From positions 682,001 through 746,000 of the forward strand of contig NC_058150.1 of NCBI RefSeq assembly GCF_011075055.1: DNA of 64,000 bases. The letters run 5' to 3'. Origin of the DNA: Mangifera indica (Eukaryota > Streptophyta > Magnoliopsida > Sapindales > Anacardiaceae). The notes under the pieces are model-generated. The model was not told where the DNA came from, did not search any database, and saw only the letters and a program-made list of their open reading frames with translations. The translations under genes were made by a program, and so were the position numbers. Below, piece after piece: positions 35,858-49,780 of this stretch; the first letter of the stretch is position 1; every line of letters starts with the position of its first letter.

Positions 35858-38800
35858 CTAATTGCTCTTGATCTTTCTTCTAATCTTCCAGTTGGGAGTT
35901 CTTGAGCTCTAGTTTTCAATGGGGATCAACTTTGTATTGTGTAGCTTCTTATTATTATTATTATTTGTGGTTTTTTGAATTAGCTATTAATGAATCAAAA
36001 GAGTATCATCTTTCAGCAAAATACTTCTTTAAGATTTGAGAGGGATTGGTAACCCTACTTCTCCAACAGTTATTCTTGGGCTGCAAATAAGCCAAACCTC
36101 AACTCAATTATTGTTGAATCAAACTTAAGTTCTAGTGGCTTGATTTTGACTCTTAAATCAAGCTCTAGTTTGTTATTATTAGGTTCAATGAAATTATGAG
36201 CTTGTTATAGTTTCTTTCAAGTATAATATCAATAAACCTTTAAATAATCGAAGTAAGCTGAAAAAACTGAAATTAATTTTCTCTCTATAAAAATCAATTG
36301 GTTCCATAGATGAATTTCAACACCAAATGAAGGCAGAAATTAACTAATGTTTTGATAGCAGATGTTAGAAATGTAAATGATCTATCCATACAATGAACAT
36401 TGCACATAAAGAGAATCAAAATTAATATATGTCCTACTATTGCTTAAGTGTTGAACAACAGTCATATTGTTTAGAATACACAACTTAACTTTAGAAATCA
36501 GTATTTTGCAAGAAGTGAAGAGTGAAGTTACGTACCACATCGCTTGTTTAATTGACTGGCCGGAGCAGTTACATATCGAATAAAAGCCGGCTCTATTTTA
36601 TGCTGAATTAACTGCACAGGGAAATTTCAAAGAAAGCGGAGAAAAATCCACATCCCACAAAATTGAATGATACAAATTATGATTCGATCGAATTTCATGT
36701 TACAGATATGGAAAATCGTGCATAAGAAGAAGGTCGTTTTGGGGTTTTTATTTCAAATTTAAAAATTTCTCCGCCCAGACCCAGTTATTGTCTTCCCGCG
36801 TGCTCCTGTTATTTGGCTTCTACGAAAATAGAAAGAAAATGTGTTGTCACGGCGACACCGTCATAGCTCTCACCCAACCCGGCGATCTGTATTTCGTGTC
36901 CGTCAATTACTGCAGATCCCTGACTCAATCTCTAATTCTCAGGATGTACGTTTTCGCTGATCCCTGAGGCCATGCCTCATTCATAAGCGCCAGTCCATAT
37001 TCGTTTCATTATTATTTTCTTTCTTCTAGCATCTGAAAATTTTTCATGTCTTTCTGAATTTCATTGTGTTCGTGGTAGATTAAAGATTAATTAATAAATT
37101 ATTTATTTATTTTTTAATGATATTTGTTGTAAGAATTGAAGTTAAATTTTTTAGAATTAATGATACAATAAAAATGTGTACAAGAAATTTTATAAATTTA
37201 AATTTGTTTATAATATTTTTTTTAAAATTATGACGGGATAATTAAACTTTGTAATTGTTATATTATTATTTTTAGAAAATGTATACTATGATACAATAAA
37301 CGATATAAAAAATTAACTCTCCGTTACATTATATGCAATTCAATTGTCATAAAAGAAATAATAAAACCATATTACAAACAAATTATACACATTTATCTAT
37401 ACAAAATAAAGTGGAAACTTGTAATTAGATACTCTAATTATTTATTTTTCTCTTACTTTAAAATCATTAAATAAAATGTTACCATATCAAGTTTAATAAA
37501 TAAATTTGTAATTTGTTTATATATGTAATTTTACTCTAAAAGGAATTGTCTTTGTTAATATTAAGTCAATTATAATTTGTATTAATAAAATTATATGTAT
37601 AAATAATATATATAAATATATATATATAAATGATAATGTATTATTATATGAATAAGTGATTTTGAATTAAAAATTAAATAATTTACAATCAAATAGTAGC
37701 ATATCCTATTAATGCTACCAACAATTCTACTTAACATAAATCCAAACTAACCCATTGGACTCATTGGTTTGTGGAATCTACAGCACCAGTATTTCAAATT
37801 TGAAACACAACAATTAATACTGTGCCGGTAATGGTACCCCCTCATCTCAATTATTGAAACAACAATATTATCACTCCCATCTCTATCATTCCATTTAAAA
37901 CTTTATTAAATCTGAGTTTGAATAAAAACAACATAGAGTAAGGATTTCGTGAATGAGTTGAGTTTGAACAAGCCTGGATTAAATTAAAAATTAAACTGTT
38001 TTCAAATAAAGTTTGTGGCTATAGGAAAAAAATATCTTTTTATCTAATAATGAATAAAACAATGTCATTTTGATAATTGTTTAATATGATTCGAATCGAG
38101 TTATTACTCAAACTCGATTCAAATGGAGTCATCGTCCAACTCAAAAATTAGACTGGGTTGAATCCCCTTTAACTCAAGTTTTGCTTAATTTCAAACACAA
38201 GTCAACTTTTCCAATTTGAATTTGGTTTGGTTTTAGAAAAGAATTAATATTTTGACTCGAGTTCAATTTAAGTTTACTTTAAACAAATTTAAATTAAATC
38301 AAACCGAATCAAACTATACTTCAAGACTGCATCAGTTCAGTTCTAGTCTAGCCCTCTCACTACTGCCAGAAATGATGATACTCTAGTGGTAATACTTTGA
38401 GAAAGACCAACACAAGTTATTCGCACAAAGATAGCGGACTCGGTGGAAAAGGAAAACAGACTCAAGCCTCAAGTAACAAAGTCCAATAATGTTTTCCTTC
38501 ATAATTTAATATATTTTATTTTTGTAAAATTCTAAAATATTTCAAAAGTTAATTTAGTATCAATGTGAATTACCGGGTTGGCTTAGACTAAAATTTATGT
38601 TCAATTCAAAAAATTAGAATTAGAGTTAGACTTTCATTTTAATAACTTGACTTGAGCTTAAGAGCTTGGTGGTGTCGTCTTATTGGAACAATTCCTCCCT
38701 AACAATTTTTTTTGTAAAGTACTGGACTAAATTTATCATTGTTCAAATTCAATTCTACTCAAAACTACAATGGTTAGGTTTTTATATTCAATTCTAATAT

Positions 38801-40810
38801 AAAAAACTGATTTTTTTTTTCAAAAATTCACTATGAAAACTTGAACTAAAAGCTTATTTGTCATATTTGAATATATATATTATTAAATTAAGTTTATTCT
38901 AAAGTTAAATAAGTCAAATTATATACTTAATCATAAATTATACAAATTTTTTTAATATTATTTTTAAACAGTTTATTAGTTTAATCATTGATCAATCAAT
39001 TTAACCACCAATTAAACCAAATCACCTTTTTTATTGGATTGATATCTAATCCAGTTGTAAGAACATTGACCAAATTAACAAGTGATTATTGTGTATAAAA
39101 CAATGTTATATGTATATCTAATGATAAGTACCAATTTAGATATATATATTAAAATATTATTATATAATTAAATAATTTTAAATTAAATATAAAATAAATA
39201 ACACCTAAAATTGTATGAAACGTTGAATTCCTTTAACTTAAAAAAAAAAAAAAAACAGTTTTCAAGTTACACCAATCCTGGGTCACTAACGTACAAACAC
39301 TTTTAACAAAAAGAAAATTGCATTTTGAAAATTCAAGACAAAAACCTCAGTTGACTTGGTAGTGATTTGACGGTTCCTTCGAGTCTTGAAGGCAACATTT
39401 GTGGTGTTGCCTAAATTAAAGGTAGATCATGAAAGCATCCGTTTAGATTGGGTAATTAAGTCAATGAAATTGGAAGTAACACAAATTATACGCACAAAGA
39501 GTAAGCACAAGTCCTGAGAAGTGAAGATGAATAGAAGTGAAACAAGCTTAAAAGTATATGAGTATGTCTTTTCCTGGTAAAGAATATATAAGATTAATTG
39601 TTTCCGAATCAAAAAGTGTTGCCAGAAACCTTTTTCTACGTTGAGATGACTAATAAAAATAAAACACTATGTATAAACATATTATATAAATTTACTCATA
39701 TAAACTGAGATGATAATATATGATCAGGTGATATAATTGCTGATTTTTTCTTCTCATTTCAGAATCATCAAATTAGATGCTACTATATTAGTTTGTATGA
39801 ATAAATTTGTGTAATTTGTTTGTATAGTATTACTCTAACTAATAAAGGCAACAAAAACCCGGAGTAGAAGAAGGGGCATTGACACATTCAGTCCTTTGAG
39901 AGTTCCGAATTCTGTTTATAACTGATTCGACGGTTCCTTCAAGTCTTGAAGGCAACGTTTGTGGTGTTGCCTAAAGGTAGAGCATGCAAGCATCCATTTA
40001 GATTGGTTAATTAGGTCAATGAAATTGGAGATAACACAAATCGTACGCACAAACACTAAACCCAAGTCCGGAGAAGTGAAGTCAAGATGAATAAGAGTAA
40101 AACAAGCTTAAAGATATACGATTGTGATATATGAATAGTAAAAAAGATCAAACGGGAAAAATATTAGTTTGTAAAAGCTTCGAAAAACTCTGATCAGAAA
40201 ACTATCATATTCTGGGATATCATAACTGAACTTTCATCTATAAATTAGGGTCTCTAGAAGTGTTAAGAGCCTGCGCCTAATTTGTTTCCCAACCAATGTG
40301 AGATTCTCAATAATTCTCCCTTTCACATTGAGACATGGGTCCGACACTTAATTCCAATCCATCTCAATAGTCAAACATGAATTTTGAAAAAGCATACAGT
40401 ACAATATAAAAGGCCAAAATGACCTGACAGTGATTCTATAGCTTTTAAGTCAAGTCATTGTATCTTTTGCTGTGTTGCATATTTAGTAGATCATCCAGTC
40501 ATCCAGCTAGTCTGGACTAGGTCAATGATAAGTACGCACAATGACTAAACACAAGTCTTGAGAAGTGAAGTCAAGATGAATATGAGTGTATCTTTTCCCG
40601 GTAAAGAATATATAGGATTAATTATTTACTAATCAAGGAGTGTGTTACATGAACCCTTTTTCTATGTGGGGATGAGTAATAAAGGCAGCAAAAACCTGGA
40701 GTAAAAGAAGGGCCACTAACATATTAAGTCCTTTGAGAGTTCGGAATTCTGTTTATAAATATGGAGCTGCAAATTAGGTTCTACAGTGCACAAACTTAAA
40801 CTAGTTTAAG
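35858..40810. other. LRR1B 3' flank and spacer, duplicate of 19278-24231
   Basis: Same content as in unit A, including the phytocyanin-like fragment at 36839, the dispersed repeat at 37930-38355 and upstream blocks at 39369 and 39927. A poly(A) run near 39240 is 1 bp shorter than in A. Confidence 0.7.
36839..36967 (+). pseudogene. Phytocyanin-like fragment, copy 1B
   Basis: Copy of 20259-20387 carried by the segmental duplication, with no change seen. Confidence 0.42.
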
Positions 40811-41230
40811 CAATGGCATTCTCATCACTCAATAAACTCTTCCCTGTGTTCATACACCTGCATAATCAACCTGTGGTGGCAAGTCCTGCATAATCAGGAG
40901 GATAGGAAGTTCATGCTGAGGTTACAAAATTGTTGAGTATTGGTATCAGGAGATCAGAGAATACTTAGACGAAGTCCAACTTAAGGGGGCATATTGGCAT
41001 TCGCAGCAATGAAATCAGAGAGAGTTCAGCTTAAGGGGACATACTGATACGAGTACAAAACAGCACTTGACAAGTCTCAAGGATCACCCTGCATTTTATT
41101 AAAATATAAAAGACCCTGTCATACTTTGCAAAAACAAGAAGGAGCAATTTGATATAGTATTGGGATTATATAAAAACTCCTTTTTCTATAAAAAATTACT
41201 GCCTTCGTATATTTCGTAATTTAACCTAAT
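40679..41230 (+). pseudogene. Truncated LRR 5' end joined to LTR-like fragment, unit B
   Basis: Duplicate of 24100-24660. The ATG is at 40813; homology to the LRR gene stops near 40865 and the polypurine-tract-like CTTAAGGGGGCA follows at about 40980. Confidence 0.65.
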
Positions 41231-41552
41231 CTAGAAAATTACTGATTAATTTAATTAGATGGAAAGATTTGGAAACTAGAAAAAGGCCATGGAAATTCTA
41301 ATTAACCTTTACATGGTGACATTAACAGTAATAGTAACAACCCCCCACGCAATACATTTGTGGTATGGTGAAGTCAAGAAAATGATTGTGAGACAGAAGA
41401 ATAAGAAGAGAGAAAAGGAAAGGAGCTGCAGAAAAACCTGGCATGAAAGGTGGCATTGACATATTCCATCCTTTGAAAGTTCCTAGTTCTGTTGATAAAT
41501 ATGGAGTTCCAAATTAGGCTTTGCAGTGCATAAACTTACACTAGTTTAAGCA

Positions 41553-43115
41553 ATGGCATTCTCATCACTCAATAAACTCTCCTCTGTTTTCTTCAGCCTC
41601 TTTGTTCTGCTACATTTTCAACTCAATGTTGCTTTTAATTCTACACAAGAAGCACAAGCTCTTCTCAAATGGAAAGCCAGCCTTCAAACCCAGAGCCAGT
41701 CTATCCTGTCTTCATGGACACTTTATCCTGTTAATGCTACCAACAATTCTACTCAACATGGAATCAAACTAGCCCATTGTACTAATTGGTTTGGAGTTTC
41801 TTGTGATCGTGCTGGAAGCATCCATAGATTAAACCTATCTGTTTTAGGTTTAAAAGGTACACTTGATAGATTTTCATTCTTATCGTTTCCTCATCTTGCA
41901 TATCTTGATCTTTCCATTAATGAACTCTTTGGAGTTATCTCTTCACAAATTGGTAATCTCTCCAAACTAAAGTATCTTGACTTGTCAACTAATCAGTTTT
42001 TTGGGAAAATTCCAACTGAAATTGGTCTCCTAACACATTTGGAGACCCTCCATGTGTTTGAGAATCAATTAAATGCTTCATCAATTCCTAAAGAAATAGG
42101 CCAACTTAATTCTCTCAGTGAACTTGCTTTATATAGTAACCATTTGGAAGGTTCAATTCCTGCTTCTTTGGGAAATTTGAGTAAACTGTCTTGGTTGGCT
42201 CTCTATAATAATTCACTTTCAGGTGTCATTCCTCCAGAGATGGGAAACCTCTCTAATCTCCTTGAACTTTACATAGATACCAATAACTTAACAGGTTCAA
42301 TCCCTACTAGTTTTAGCAAACTAAGAAAACTAACCGTGTTGTACATGTTTTCCAACCAACTTTCTGGTTCCATTCCTCAAGAATTAGGAAATTTGGAATC
42401 TCTCACTAATTTTAGTCTTCATAATAATAGTCTTTCAGGTTCTATTCCAGCATCTCTAGGTGGTTTGAAAAATCTGAGTATTCTTCATTTATACAGTAAT
42501 ACACTTTCAGGCTCTATTCCTATTGAAATAGGAAATCTGAACAAGCTTATTGATTTAGATTTAAGTAGAAATATACTCAATGGTTCTATTCCTATTGAAA
42601 TAGGAAATCTGAACAAGCTTATTGATTTAGATTTAAGTAGAAATATACTCAATGGCTCTATTCCTGATTCCTTTAAAAATTTGAGCGAGTTAGAGTTTTT
42701 ATCCTTTTATAAAAATAATCTTTCTGGTACTATTCCCCAAGAAATTGGGAATTTCACGAATTTGTCTAGGTTACATTTAGACACCAACCACTTTACTGGT
42801 CCCTTACCCCATAATATATGTGCTAGTGGTTCTTTGGAGAGATTTAGTGTTAGTGACAACAATTTTTTTGGTCCAATTCCCAAAGGTTTGAGAAATTGTA
42901 CGAGTCTAAGAAGACTCTCTATGCAAGGAAACCAATTTGTTGGAAATATATCTGAAGTTTTTGGCACCTATCCAAATCTAGAATTGTTTGATATTAGCCA
43001 TAATGAATTTTATGGTGAAATCACATCAAATTTGGTTAAGTGTTCAAATTTAATCTCCTTAAAGATGGCAGGGAACAATATTGGTGGGAGCATACCATTT
43101 GAACTTGAAACTTAA
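41553..43115 (+). CDS. LRR2B: secreted LRR protein with one extra repeat
   Basis: A 520-residue frame, identical to LRR2A except for a 24-residue tandem duplication of one complete LRR (IPIEIGNLNKLIDLDLSRN followed by ILNGS). Signal peptide, N-cap, LRR array and the shared TAA are present. The reading frame is preserved, so this is a functional-looking copy with an array one unit longer. As in the others there is no membrane or kinase region. Confidence 0.83.
   Translation: MAFSSLNKLSSVFFSLFVLLHFQLNVAFNSTQEAQALLKWKASLQTQSQSILSSWTLYPVNATNNSTQHGIKLAHCTNWFGVSCDRAGSIHRLNLSVLGLKGTLDRFSFLSFPHLAYLDLSINELFGVISSQIGNLSKLKYLDLSTNQFFGKIPTEIGLLTHLETLHVFENQLNASSIPKEIGQLNSLSELALYSNHLEGSIPASLGNLSKLSWLALYNNSLSGVIPPEMGNLSNLLELYIDTNNLTGSIPTSFSKLRKLTVLYMFSNQLSGSIPQELGNLESLTNFSLHNNSLSGSIPASLGGLKNLSILHLYSNTLSGSIPIEIGNLNKLIDLDLSRNILNGSIPIEIGNLNKLIDLDLSRNILNGSIPDSFKNLSELEFLSFYKNNLSGTIPQEIGNFTNLSRLHLDTNHFTGPLPHNICASGSLERFSVSDNNFFGPIPKGLRNCTSLRRLSMQGNQFVGNISEVFGTYPNLELFDISHNEFYGEITSNLVKCSNLISLKMAGNNIGGSIPFELET
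42512..42655 (+). repeat. 72-bp tandem duplication of one LRR
   Basis: Two 72-bp copies (42512-42583 and 42584-42655), differing by one base (GGTTCT against GGCTCT at the boundary). Unit A has a single copy at about 25930-26010. Confidence 0.92.
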
Positions 43116-44449
43116 CTAATTGCTCTCGATCTTTCTTCTAATCTTCTAGTTGGGAGTTCTTGAGCTCTAGTTTTCAATGGGGATCAACTTTGTATTGTAT
43201 AGCTTATTATTATTATTATTATTATTTGTGGTTTTTTGAATTAGCTATTAATGAATCAAAAGAGTATCATCTTTCAGCAAATTACTTCTTTAAGATTTGA
43301 AAGGGATTGGTAACCCAAATTCTCCAACAGTTGTTTTTGGGCTGCAAATAAGCCAAACCTCGATCAATTATTGTTGAATCAAACTTAAGTTTGAGTGGCT
43401 CGATTTTGACTCTTCAATCAAGCTCGAGTTTGTTATTATTGGGTTTAATGAGATCGTGAGCTTGTTGTAGTTTCTTTCAAGTATAATACCAATAAATCTC
43501 TAAATAATCGAAGTAAGCCGAAAAAACCAAAATTAATTCTCTCTATAAAAATCAATTGGTTCCATAGATGAATTTCAACAATTTTCAACACCAAATCAAG
43601 GCAGAAATTAACTAATGTTTTGGTAGCAAATGTTAGAAATGTAAATGATCTATCCATACAATGAACATTGCACATAAAGGGAAAGTGCTGAACAACAGTT
43701 ATATTGTTTAGAATACACAACTTAAACTTTAGAAATCAGTTGTTTGTAAGAAGTGAAAAGTGGAGTTACGTACCACACCGCTTGTTTAATTGACTTACTG
43801 GAGCAGTTACATATCGAATAAAAGCCGGTTCTGTTATATGCTGCATTAACCGCTTAGAGAAATTTCAGAGTTAGTGGAGAAAAATCCACATCCTACAAAA
43901 TTGAATGATACAGATATAGAAAATCGTGGATAAGAAAAAGGTTGTTTTGGGGTTTTTATTTCAAATTTAAAAATTTCTCAGCCGCAGACCCCGTTATTGT
44001 CTTCCCCCGTGCTCCCGTTATTTGGCTTCTACGAAAATAGAAAGAAAATGAGTTGTCACGGCGACACCGTCATAGCTCTCACCCAACCCGGCAATCTGTA
44101 TTTCATTTCCGGCAATTACTGCAGATCCCTGACTCAATCTCTAACTCTCAGGGTGTACGTTTTCGCTGATCCCTGACGCCATGCCTCATTCTTAACCGCC
44201 AGTCCATATTTGTTTCATTATTATTTTCTTTCTTCTAGCATCTGAAAATTTTTCATGTCTTTCTGAATTTCATTGTGTTCATGGTAGATCAAAGATTAAT
44301 TAATAAATTATTTATTTATTTTTTAATGATATTTGTTGAAGGAATTAAGGTTAATTTTTTTGGAATTAATGATACGATCAAAATGAGTACGAGAAATTTT
44401 ATAAATTTAAGTTTCTTTATAATATTTTTTTTAAAATTATGATGGGATA
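43116..44449. other. LRR2B 3' flank
   Basis: Duplicate of the LRR2A flank, up to the point where unit A is deleted. It includes the phytocyanin-like fragment at 44048. Confidence 0.65.
44048..44176 (+). pseudogene. Phytocyanin-like fragment, copy 2B
   Basis: Copy of 27397-27525, with YFISGNYC and the same stop. Confidence 0.45.
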
Positions 44450-46274
44450 ATTAAACTTTGTAATTGTTATATTATTATTTTTAGAAAATGTATACTATGG
44501 TGCAATAAATGATACAAAAAATTAACTCTTCATTACATAATATGCAATTCAACTGTCATAAAAGAAATAATAAAATTATATTACAAACAAATTGTACATA
44601 TTTATTTATATAAATTAAAGTGAAAACTTGTAATTAGATGATCTGATTGTTTATTTTTCTCTTACTTTAAAATTATTAAATAAGATATTACCATATCAAG
44701 TTTAATAAATAAGTTTATAATTTGTTTATATATATAATATTACTTTGTTTATATATGTAATTTTACTCTAAAAAGAATTGTCCTTGTTAATATTAAGTCA
44801 ATTATAATTTGTATTAATAAAATTATATGTATAAATATATATACAAATGATAATATATTATTGTATGAGTAAGTGATTTTAAATTAAAAATTAAATAATT
44901 CACAATCAAGTAGTAGCATATCCTATCAATGCTACCAACAATTCTACTGGACATAACTCCAAACTAACCCATTGGACTCATTGGTTTGGAATCTACAGCA
45001 CCAGTATTTCAAATTTGAAACACAACAACTAATACTGTGCCGGTAATGGTACCCCCTCATCTCAATTATTGAAACAACAATATTATCACTCCCATCTCTA
45101 CCATTCCATTTAAAACTTTATTCAATCTGAGTTTGAATAAAAACGACGTAGAGTAAGGATTTTGTGAATGAGTTGAGTTTGAACAAACCCGGCTTAAATT
45201 AAAAATTAAACTGTTTTCAAATAAAGTTTGTGGCTATAGGAAAAAATATTTTTTTATCTAATAATAAATAAAACAATGTCGTTTTGATAATTATTTAATA
45301 TGATTCAAATCGAGTTATTACTCAAACTCAATTCAAATGGAGTCATCGTCCAACTCAAAAATTAGACTAGGTTGAATCCCCTTTAACTTAAGTTTTGCTC
45401 AATTTCAAACACAAGTCAACTTTTCCAATTTGAGTTTGGTTTGGTTTTAGAAAAGAATTGATATTTTAACTCGAGTTTAATTTGAGTTTACTCGAAACAA
45501 ATTTAAATCAAATCAAACCGAATCAAACTATACTTCAAGACCGCATCAGTTCAGTTCTGGTCTAGCCCTCTCACTACTGCCAGAAATGATGATACTCTAG
45601 TGGTAATACTTTGAGAAAGACCAACACAAGTTATTCGCACAAAGATAGCGGACTCAGTGGAAAAGGAAAACAGACTCAAGCCTCAAGTAACAAAGTCCAA
45701 TAATGTTTTCCTTCATAATTTAATCTATTTTATTTTTGTAAAATTCTAAAATATTTCAAAAGTTAATTTAGTATCAATGTGAATTACCGGGTTGGCTTAG
45801 ACTAAAATTTATGTTCAATTCAAAAAATTAGAATTAGAGTTAGACTTTAATCTTAATAACTTGACTTGAGCTTAAGAGCTTGGTGGTGTCGGCTTATTGG
45901 AACAATTCCTCTCTAACAATTTTTTTGTAAAGTACTGGACTAAATTTATCATTGTTCAAATTCAATTCTACTCAAAACTACAATGGTTAGGCTGTGATAA
46001 AAATAGTTGAGTGCTTGGTAAATTGCGTTTTCTAATTACTGAGTATCCAAGGGTGTGACTGATTTAAAGCCAAATATTATGACTATATATAATGACAAAA
46101 TTCATAGTTTTAAAAATCGGATTAGATTAGTCAGTCTGATTTGTTAAACTAATCAACTATTAACCAAATCAATTGACGTATGAATAAAACCGGGTTTGAC
46201 TCGGTTAATATAAAAAATTGATTTTTTTCAAAAATTTATTAAGAAAACTTGAACTAAGAGCTTATTTGTCATAT

Positions 46275-46362
<88 letters not shown>

Positions 46363-48022
46363 ATTATTAAACTAAGTTTATTCTAAAGTTAAATAAGTCA
46401 AATTATATACTTAATCATAAATTATACAAATTTTTTAAATATAATTTTTAAACAGTTAATTAGTCTAATCATTGATCAATTGATTCAACCACCAATTAAA
46501 CTAGATCATCCTTTCTATCAGATCGATATCTAATCTAGTTATAAAAATATTGACCAAATTAACAAATGATTATTGTGTATAAAACAATGTTATATGTATA
46601 TATAATGATAAATACCAATTTAGATATACATATTAAAATATTATTATATAATTAAATAATTTTAAATTAAATATAAAATAAAGAACACCTAAAATTGTAT
46701 GAAACGATGAATTCCTTTAACTTAAAAAAAAAAAAAAATCAATTTTCAAGTTACACCCATCCTAGGTCACTAACGTGCAAACACTCCTAACAAAAAGAAA
46801 ATTGCATTTTGAAAATTCAAGACAAAAACCTCAGTTGACTTGGTAGTGATTTGAAGGTTCCTTCAAGTCTTGAAGGCAACATTTGTGGCGTTGCCTAAAT
46901 TAAAGGTAGATCATGAAAGCATCCGTTTAGATTGGGTAATTAAGTCAATGAAATTGGAAGTAACACAAATTATACGCACAAAGACTAAACACAAGTCCTG
47001 AGAAGTGAAGTCAAGATGAATAAAGGTGAAACAAGCTTAAAAGTATATGAGTATGTCTTTTCCTGGTAAAGAATATATAAGATTAATTATTTCCGAATCA
47101 AAAAGTGTTGCAAGAAACCTTTTTCTATGTTGAGATGCCTAATAAAAATAAAACATTATATATAAACAAATTATATAAATTTACTCGTATAAACTGAGAT
47201 GATAGTATGTGATGGGGTGATATAATTGCTGATTTTTTGTTCTCACTTCAGAATCATCAAATTAAATGTTATTACATTAGTTTGTATGAATAAGTTTGTG
47301 TAATTTGTTTGTATAGTATTACTCTAACTAATAAAGGCAACAAAAACCTGGAGTAGAAGAAGGGGCATTGACACATTCAGTCCTTTGAGAGTTCCGAATT
47401 CTGTTTATAACTGATTTGACGGTTCCTTCAAGTCTTGAAGGCAACGTTTGTGGTGTTGCCTAAAGGTAGAGCATGCAAGCATCCGTTTAGATTGGTTAAT
47501 TAGGTCAATGAAATTGGAGATAACACAAATTGTACGCACAAAAACTAAACCCAAGTCTTGAGAAGTGAAGTCAAGATGAATAAGGGTAAAACAAGCTTAA
47601 AGATATACGATTGTGATATGTGAATAGTAAAAAAGATCAAATGGGAAAATTATTAATTTGAAAAAGCTTCGAAAAACTCTGATAAAAAAACTATTATATT
47701 CTAGGATATCATAACTGAACTTTCATCCATAAATTAGGGTCTCTAGAAGTGTTAAGAGTCTGCGCCTAATTTGTTTCCCAACCAATGTGAGATTCTCAAT
47801 AATTCTCCCTTTCACATTGAGACATGGGTCCAACACTTAATTCCAATCCATCTCAATAGTCAAACATGCATTTTGAAAAAGCATACAGTACAATATAAAA
47901 GGCCAAAATGACCTGACAGTGATTCTATAGCTTTTAAGTCAAGTCATTATATCTTTTGCTGTGTTGCATATTAGTAGATCATCCAACTAATTTGGACTAG
48001 GTCAATGATAAGTACGCACAAA
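44450..48022. other. 3.57-kb segment present only in unit B
   Basis: Homologous, in order, to the LRR1 spacer (about 20660-23960). It contains the dispersed repeat (45160-45585), a stretch after 45990 without a counterpart in the LRR1 spacer (about 200 bp), an AT microsatellite, and two LRR upstream blocks (46855, 47418). Because the LRR1 spacer has the same order, this is the ancestral state and unit A lost it. No gene. Confidence 0.75.
46279..46359. repeat. (AT)n microsatellite of about 40 units
   Basis: A pure AT run of about 80 bp. The matching place in the LRR1 spacer (22290) has only about five AT units, so it expanded in this copy. Confidence 0.95.
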
Positions 48023-48159
48023 GACTAAACACAAGTCTTGAGAAGTGAAGTTAAGATGAGTATGAGTGTATCTTTTCCCGGTAAAGAATATATAGGATTA
48101 ATTATTTACTAATCAAAGAGTGTGTTACATGAACCCTTTTTCTATGTGGGGATGAGTAA

Positions 48160-48720
48160 TAAAGGCAGCAAAAACCTGGAGTAAAAGAAGGGCCACTAAC
48201 ATATTAAGTCCTTTGAGAGTTCGGAATTCTGTTTATAAATATGGAGCTGCAAATTAGGTTCTACAGTGCACAAACTTAAACTAGTTTAAGCAATGGCATT
48301 CTCATCACTCAATAAACTCTTCCCTGTTTTCATATACCTGCATAATCAACCTGTGATGGCAAGTCCTGCATAATCAGGAGGATAGGAAGTTCATGCTGAG
48401 GTTACAAAATTGTTGAGTATTGGTATCAGGAGATCAGAGAATACTTAGACGAAGTCCAACTTAAGGGGGCATATTGGTATTCACAGCAATGAAATCAGAG
48501 GGAGTTCAGCTTAAGGCGACATATTGATACGAGTACAAAACAACACTTCACAAGTCTCAAGGATCACGCTGCATTTTACTAAAACATAAAGGACCGTGCC
48601 ACATTTTGCAAAAACAAGAAGGAGCAATTTGATATTGTATTGGGATTATGTAAAAACTCTCTTTTCTATAAAAAATTACTGCCTTCGTATATTTCGTAAT
48701 TTAACCTAATCTAGAAACTT
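48160..48720 (+). pseudogene. Truncated LRR 5' end joined to LTR-like fragment, second in unit B
   Basis: Duplicate of 28010-28570. ATG at 48293, LRR homology lost near 48345, retroelement-like fragment to about 48720. Confidence 0.65.
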
Positions 48721-49780
48721 CTCTATTCTGAGAGCCCTAATCCTTTAGTTATGTGAGTTTTTTGTGTTTTCCTTCAATTTGAACTTTATTCATTTAATCT
48801 AAGTTTGATTGGAATTGAGTTGCTCATATCGAATCTAATTTTATTTTAAATCAAATTTTTTGTCTTTGTTTTCATTCAAATTTGAATATTCAAATCAATT
48901 TGAATTCAAATTGTTTATGAAACAAACTCTATCTTTGATTCAAATTCTGGTTGTTTGATTCAAACTTAAATTTAAGTTTGAACAAAATCTTATCTTGCCT
49001 TATCAAATTTTTAGTTCCGTTCCTATCTATCTATGGTAAATGGACAATATATAGATCCCCCATTTGTAATTAAAAATGGATTTTTTTACTTCATGAAGAA
49101 AACTAGTTTGATTAGAAGGTTTTTGAAAACATGTTTTTGTGACTAAATTGAAATGAGTTGATTAAAAACACATACCATTAATCTATTCCACAATTTATGT
49201 CAACTTTGTGATAATATTTATTTAAGCGGTTTATTAGTCAAGCCGATCAAGACTCAAACCAGTCATTTGATAAGATTAATGTTTAATCTGGGTCTAAAAA
49301 CATTGAATACAACATTAATATTTATATGAGCATCATAAAATCTTATAATGGTGAGAAAAAAACCTTGTGAGAACAATCCACATGACCAAACAACAATTTG
49401 CATGATAGATTGTTCGATCAACTAAACCGTAATTGTGGTTGTTAAACACTATAATTAACAGAAAATTATTGATTAAGTTGATTAAATGGAAAGATTTGGA
49501 AGCTAGAAAAAGGCCATGGAAATTCTAATTAACCTTTACAGGGTGACATCAACAGTAATAGTAACAACCCCCCACGCAATACATTAGTGGCATGGTGAAG
49601 TCAAGAAAATGATTGTGAGACAGAAGAATAAAAAGAGAGAAAAGGAAAGAAGCTGCAGAAAAACCTGGCATGAAAAGGTGGCATTGACATATTCCATCCT
49701 TTGAATGTTCCAAGTTCTGTTGATAAATATGGAGTTCCAAATTAGGCTCTGCAGTGCATAAACTTACACTAGTTTAAGCA
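48721..49780. other. Spacer and promoter of LRR3B
   Basis: Duplicate of 28571-29630. No gene. Confidence 0.55.
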
